From the NCBI GenBank assembly GCA_039026555.1, contig JBCCMB010000128.1, positions 1-8,079 of the forward strand: a stretch of 8,079 bases of DNA, written 5' to 3'. This document shows positions 5,271 to 8,079 of the stretch, one piece after another. The notes beneath the pieces were generated by a model that worked only from the letters and a program-made list of their open reading frames with translations, made no database searches and had not been told where the DNA came from. The stretch comes from JBCCMB01 sp039026555. GTDB lineage: Bacteria; Pseudomonadota; Alphaproteobacteria; Caulobacterales; Hyphomonadaceae. A program made the translations under genes and the position numbers. How positions within the stretch are numbered: position 1 is the stretch's first letter; each line of letters starts with the position of its first letter.

Positions 5271-7820
5271 TCAATAGACGCCGTCATCCAAAGAAAACTC
5301 TTTAGGCGCTGGGCTGGCGACGCCTTCCGCAGGGATCTGTCCTGGAACGACGCCCGCGGCTTCAAATCCCTCAGATGTCGGCGCCGATGCGATAGGTGCG
5401 CTCGGCTGCGGCGCATCTTCGCCCTGGTTTAAGAAATCAAGCCAATCGCCAGCTTCGCCGCCGCGCGTCGGCTCCGAGCCGGGTTTGAACGCTTCCAAAA
5501 TTGTGACGCCCGAACTCGCATCGGGCAATTCGCCTGATTTCGCATCGATCTCCACCAAACGCACCCCTGGCGGGATTCTGAACGGCGCATTCGGCGCGTC
5601 TTCCAACGCCAACATCATGAAATCTCGAAAGACCGGCGACGCCACACGGCCGCCGCTTTCGCCGTCGCCCAAGGTTTTGGGCGTGTCATGGCCAATCCAT
5701 ATGGCGGCGACCAAATCAGGAGAGAAACCGACAAACCAGGCGTCAACATAATCATTGGTGGTGCCGGTTTTACCCGCAAGAGGTTTGCCGACGGCGCGCA
5801 CCCGCGTGGCCGTCCCGCGTTCGACCACGCCTTCCATCATTGAGACGGATTGATAAGCCGTCACCGCGTCGATGACCTGCTCACGCGTATCTTCTAATTC
5901 AGGCGGAAGCTGATCGGCCCAACCGTCCAAACACATCTCGCATGGACGTTCGTCGCGTCGAAACACTGTGCGACCATACCGGTCTTGAATCCTGTCCAAC
6001 AATGTCGGTTCAATCGATTTGCCGCCATTGACCAATATCGCGTAGGCCGCCGCCATCTGCATCGGCGTCGTCTCTCCGGCCCCCAGCGACATGGATAAGA
6101 AGGGCGGCAATTGATCATAGAGGCCAAACCGTCCGCCATAATCAGACACGATTTCCATCCCAATCTGCTGGGCCAGTCGGACCGTCATCAAATTGCGCGA
6201 CTTCTCAATGCCCAAGCGTAAGGTGGACGGACCATAAAATTTGTCGGTGTAATTGCTTGGCTTGTAGAGGCCTTGCGGGGTGTTGATCACAAAGGGCGCA
6301 TCCAAAATCTTGGACGCCGGCGTGAACCCGCTATCTAACGCCGCAGCGTAAACGATGGGCTTAAAGGAAGAGCCCGGCTGACGTTCCGCCTGCACGGCGC
6401 GATTAAACTGACTACGGCGGAAAGAATAGCCGCCCGCCATCGCCAAGACGCGGCCGGTGTGCGGATCCATCGCCACCAATGCGCCCTCAACTTCCGGGAT
6501 CTGGCGCAAATGATAGGGGGCGCCGTCGGGCGTTTCGACGACCTCCATAATGGTTCGCGACATGACATCTGGCGGCGGCGCTTGGGTTACCAGCACAACA
6601 TCGCCGGCCGATAGCCCCGCGCCTCCTTCCGCTCGATCGCGCGCATCGGCCCACCGAACATCCTCAGGGGCAAGCGATACGCGTTCTCCCGTCTCCAAGC
6701 CCACTGTCGCCGCGCCCGAAGACGTCGATAGCACCAGCGCCTTCAGCCATTTATTCCCATTCGCGACCGCCGGCGCTTCAAACTCCGTAAGCGCTTCGGC
6801 CCAATTGTCGGAGACAGGAAGACGACCGATTTCACCGCGCCAACCCTTGCGGCGATCATAGGTTTCCAAGCCGGCCTGGAGTGAGTTCTGCGCGGCCAAC
6901 TGCATTTTGGTGTCTAAGGTCGACCGGATCGAAAGACCGCCTTCATAGAACGCCTGCTCGCCACCGCCGACCGCGTCGTAAAGCTCCAACACGTCGCGGC
7001 GAACTTCCTCAACGAAATAGGCGGACGCTTCGATCACCTCCCCACGCAATCGCTCAACCGTCGTGAGCGGCTGTTCGATGGCGATGGCGGCTTCGTCTTC
7101 AGAGATGTATCCATTCGCCGCCATACGGCCGAGCACCCAATCGCGACGCCCCTGCGCTGCGTCCGGACGCAGATAAGGGTTCACCTTGCCCGGCGCTTTC
7201 GGCAGTGCGGCCAGAAGCGCGCATTCCGCCAACGACAAATCAGAAAGCGACTTGCCGAAATAATTCAAAGACGCCGCGCCAACGCCATAGGATCGACCGC
7301 CGAGATAAATCTCGTTCATATAAAGTTCGAGAATCTGAGCCTTGGTGAAGGTTTTTTCGATCCGCTGAGCGACAAAAGCCTCGCGAATTTTGCGAATGAT
7401 CGTTTGCTCGCTGGATAAGAGCATATTCTTCGCAACCTGCTGGGTGATCGTAGAGCCGCCCTGCATTCCGCCGCTACCGCGTATTTTGTTGAGACCGGTG
7501 CGCATCGCAGCGCGCATAATGCCCATATAATCGAGGCCCTTATGCTCGAAGAAATTCTTGTCTTCGGCCGAAATAAAGGCGGCGATAAGGGCGGGCGGCA
7601 GCTCTTCAGCTGGCACATAAACCCGGTGCTGGCGCGCGAATTCCGCCACCAATGTGCCATCGCCAGCGTGAACGCGCGTCGTGATCGGCGGCTCATAGGC
7701 TGCAAGCTCTTGAGCTTCCGGCAAATCCCGGGTGATCGTCCAGATCCAGCCCAAAAATACGATCGCGCCAATCACGCCAAGAACGCCGAGGCCGGCCGCA
7801 ATCTTGATAAATAAACGCAT
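5271..7820 (-). CDS. mrcA: Penicillin-binding protein 1A, bifunctional peptidoglycan synthase
   Basis: This 849-residue class A PBP has the E. coli PBP1A length. It polymerises glycan strands from lipid II and cross-links the peptides at the outer face of the inner membrane. After MRLFIK there is a membrane anchor (about 7-28). The GT51 glycosyltransferase domain follows, with catalytic Glu86 in SAEDKNFFEH, GGSTITQQVAKN (121-132), the second glutamate Glu147 in REAFVA, and ILELYMNEIYLG (163-174). An OB-like insert covers about 325-430. The transpeptidase domain carries SSFK (Ser484 nucleophile, Lys487), SRN (541-543) and KTG (684-686), all intact. A CEMC motif (627-630) sits in the transpeptidase region, and the last 55 or so residues are an Ala/Pro-rich tail. 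ATG 7820 lies just before the basic residue and anchor; the ribosome site is weak (GGCGGAAG, abutting the ATG). An amidase gene precedes it and prfB follows. Confidence 0.97.
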   Translation of the reverse strand: MRLFIKIAAGLGVLGVIGAIVFLGWIWTITRDLPEAQELAAYEPPITTRVHAGDGTLVAEFARQHRVYVPAEELPPALIAAFISAEDKNFFEHKGLDYMGIMRAAMRTGLNKIRGSGGMQGGSTITQQVAKNMLLSSEQTIIRKIREAFVAQRIEKTFTKAQILELYMNEIYLGGRSYGVGAASLNYFGKSLSDLSLAECALLAALPKAPGKVNPYLRPDAAQGRRDWVLGRMAANGYISEDEAAIAIEQPLTTVERLRGEVIEASAYFVEEVRRDVLELYDAVGGGEQAFYEGGLSIRSTLDTKMQLAAQNSLQAGLETYDRRKGWRGEIGRLPVSDNWAEALTEFEAPAVANGNKWLKALVLSTSSGAATVGLETGERVSLAPEDVRWADARDRAEGGAGLSAGDVVLVTQAPPPDVMSRTIMEVVETPDGAPYHLRQIPEVEGALVAMDPHTGRVLAMAGGYSFRRSQFNRAVQAERQPGSSFKPIVYAAALDSGFTPASKILDAPFVINTPQGLYKPSNYTDKFYGPSTLRLGIEKSRNLMTVRLAQQIGMEIVSDYGGRFGLYDQLPPFLSMSLGAGETTPMQMAAAYAILVNGGKSIEPTLLDRIQDRYGRTVFRRDERPCEMCLDGWADQLPPELEDTREQVIDAVTAYQSVSMMEGVVERGTATRVRAVGKPLAGKTGTTNDYVDAWFVGFSPDLVAAIWIGHDTPKTLGDGESGGRVASPVFRDFMMLALEDAPNAPFRIPPGVRLVEIDAKSGELPDASSGVTILEAFKPGSEPTRGGEAGDWLDFLNQGEDAPQPSAPIASAPTSEGFEAAGVVPGQIPAEGVASPAPKEFSLDDGVY

Positions 7821-7840
7821 CTTCCGCCGTCCGGTTGAGA

Positions 7841-7863
7841 GGCTCGCCGCTTGCTCGCGAGCC
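7841..7863. repeat. Inverted repeat in the mrcA leader
   Basis: GGCTCGC (7841-7847) and GCGAGCC (7857-7863) form a 7-bp perfect stem with a 9-base loop, 20 bases upstream of the mrcA start. There is no T-run, so it is not an intrinsic terminator. It could shape the mrcA leader mRNA or be a protein site; function is unproven. Confidence 0.3.
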
Positions 7864-7925
7864 AGAGCCCTGGGTCCGTTTAAACTCCGCGATGGGAATC
7901 GCTGAGCTTTGCGGTGACTTTATGA

Positions 7926-7938
7926 CGCCCATAGGGCG
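7926..7938. repeat. Small inverted repeat downstream of the amidase stop
   Basis: CGCCC-ATA-GGGCG is a perfect 5-bp stem with a 3-base loop, 9 bases past the amidase stop on the minus strand. No T-run follows, so it may only cap or mark the 3' end of the amidase reading frame within an operon mRNA. The rest of the 127-base gap to mrcA shows no gene and no clear promoter. Confidence 0.25.
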
Positions 7939-7947
7939 GCGAATAGA

Positions 7948-8079
7948 TCATCGCTGCGCTAAGTAGAGGTCTCTATCGTTAAAAAAATGATCGATTGAGG
8001 CGACAATCGCCTTCACCAAACGCCGCCGATGCCGCTCGGAGGTTAAAAGCGCCTCGTCATGCACATTGGTCATGAAGCC
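7948..8079 (-). CDS. amiC: N-acetylmuramoyl-L-alanine amidase, C-terminal end only
   Basis: Only the last 43 codons are inside the window; the gene enters from the right edge and stops at TGA 7950-7948. The peptide begins GFMTNVHDEALLTSERHRRRL and continues with an AI-x-SID-x-FF helix. This matches the end of Amidase_3 domains, where a G[FY][LM][ST]N...DE..L...... R..LA.AI pattern is normal. Such periplasmic zinc amidases cleave the stem peptide from MurNAc during cell separation. The zinc ligands lie outside the window, so activity cannot be judged. The position directly upstream of a PBP1A gene and prfB, all on one strand, agrees with an arrangement common in Alphaproteobacteria. The short length limits certainty, and the symbol is by analogy. 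Confidence 0.75.
   Translation of the reverse strand, partial: GFMTNVHDEALLTSERHRRRLVKAIVASIDHFFNDRDLYLAQR

Noticed and set aside
7693..7932. A 79-codon minus-strand frame overlapping the mrcA start
   Set aside because: It overlaps the mrcA 5' end in another frame, has no ribosome site or recognisable motif, and its start lies in the gap after the amidase stop.
1..8079. CRISPR array, tRNA/rRNA, insertion sequence, integrase, toxin-antitoxin or defence genes
   Set aside because: I looked on both strands and saw no spaced repeats, no cloverleaf, no transposase-like product and no defence-type gene; the window is fully explained by envelope and housekeeping genes.

Overview
The window looks like the chromosome of an alphaproteobacterium, most likely from the Caulobacterales/Hyphomonadales/Parvularculales side. 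The reasons are the alphaproteobacterial style of the proteins (Bcp with a TPGCTKQAIGF active site, an M23 peptidase with the N-terminal FPERQIYHRS-type segment, a bactofilin with Pro/Ala-rich tails), the gene pairs amidase-PBP1A-prfB and M23 peptidase-bactofilin, and moderately GC-rich coding sequence. This placement is inferred from protein character and synteny; no database was searched.

Layout, left to right. (1) 1-1506, minus strand: the N-terminal 502 codons of an AsmA/YhdP-like (DUF3971) envelope protein that runs off the left edge. (2) 1603-2076, plus: a thiol peroxidase, bcp, divergent from gene 1. (3) 2271-3978, plus: a two-gene unit of a membrane-anchored M23 (LytM) endopeptidase and a bactofilin, overlapping by 17 bases. 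It resembles the LmdC-BacA morphogenesis pair known from Hyphomonas. It ends at a strong intrinsic terminator (4005-4042) that sits between two convergent transcription units. (4) 4082-8079, minus: the 3' end of an N-acetylmuramoyl-L-alanine amidase, then a complete class A penicillin-binding protein (PBP1A), then prfB for release factor 2. prfB is complete only if the ribosome makes the classical +1 frameshift at CTT TGA C (5132-5126), directly after an internal AGGAGG. Naive ORF calling would truncate it.

The window is mostly cell-envelope biology. The amidase and M23 enzyme cut peptidoglycan, PBP1A polymerises and cross-links it, the bactofilin probably positions the M23 enzyme, and the AsmA-like protein belongs to a family tied to envelope lipid transport or outer-membrane assembly. 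Bcp and prfB are housekeeping genes.

I see no mobile element, CRISPR array, tRNA, rRNA or phage gene. I found no convincing undescribed system. The parts most worth a second look are the bactofilin-M23 module and the recoded prfB. Every gap over 100 bases (2077-2270, 3979-4081, 7821-7947) is described below.
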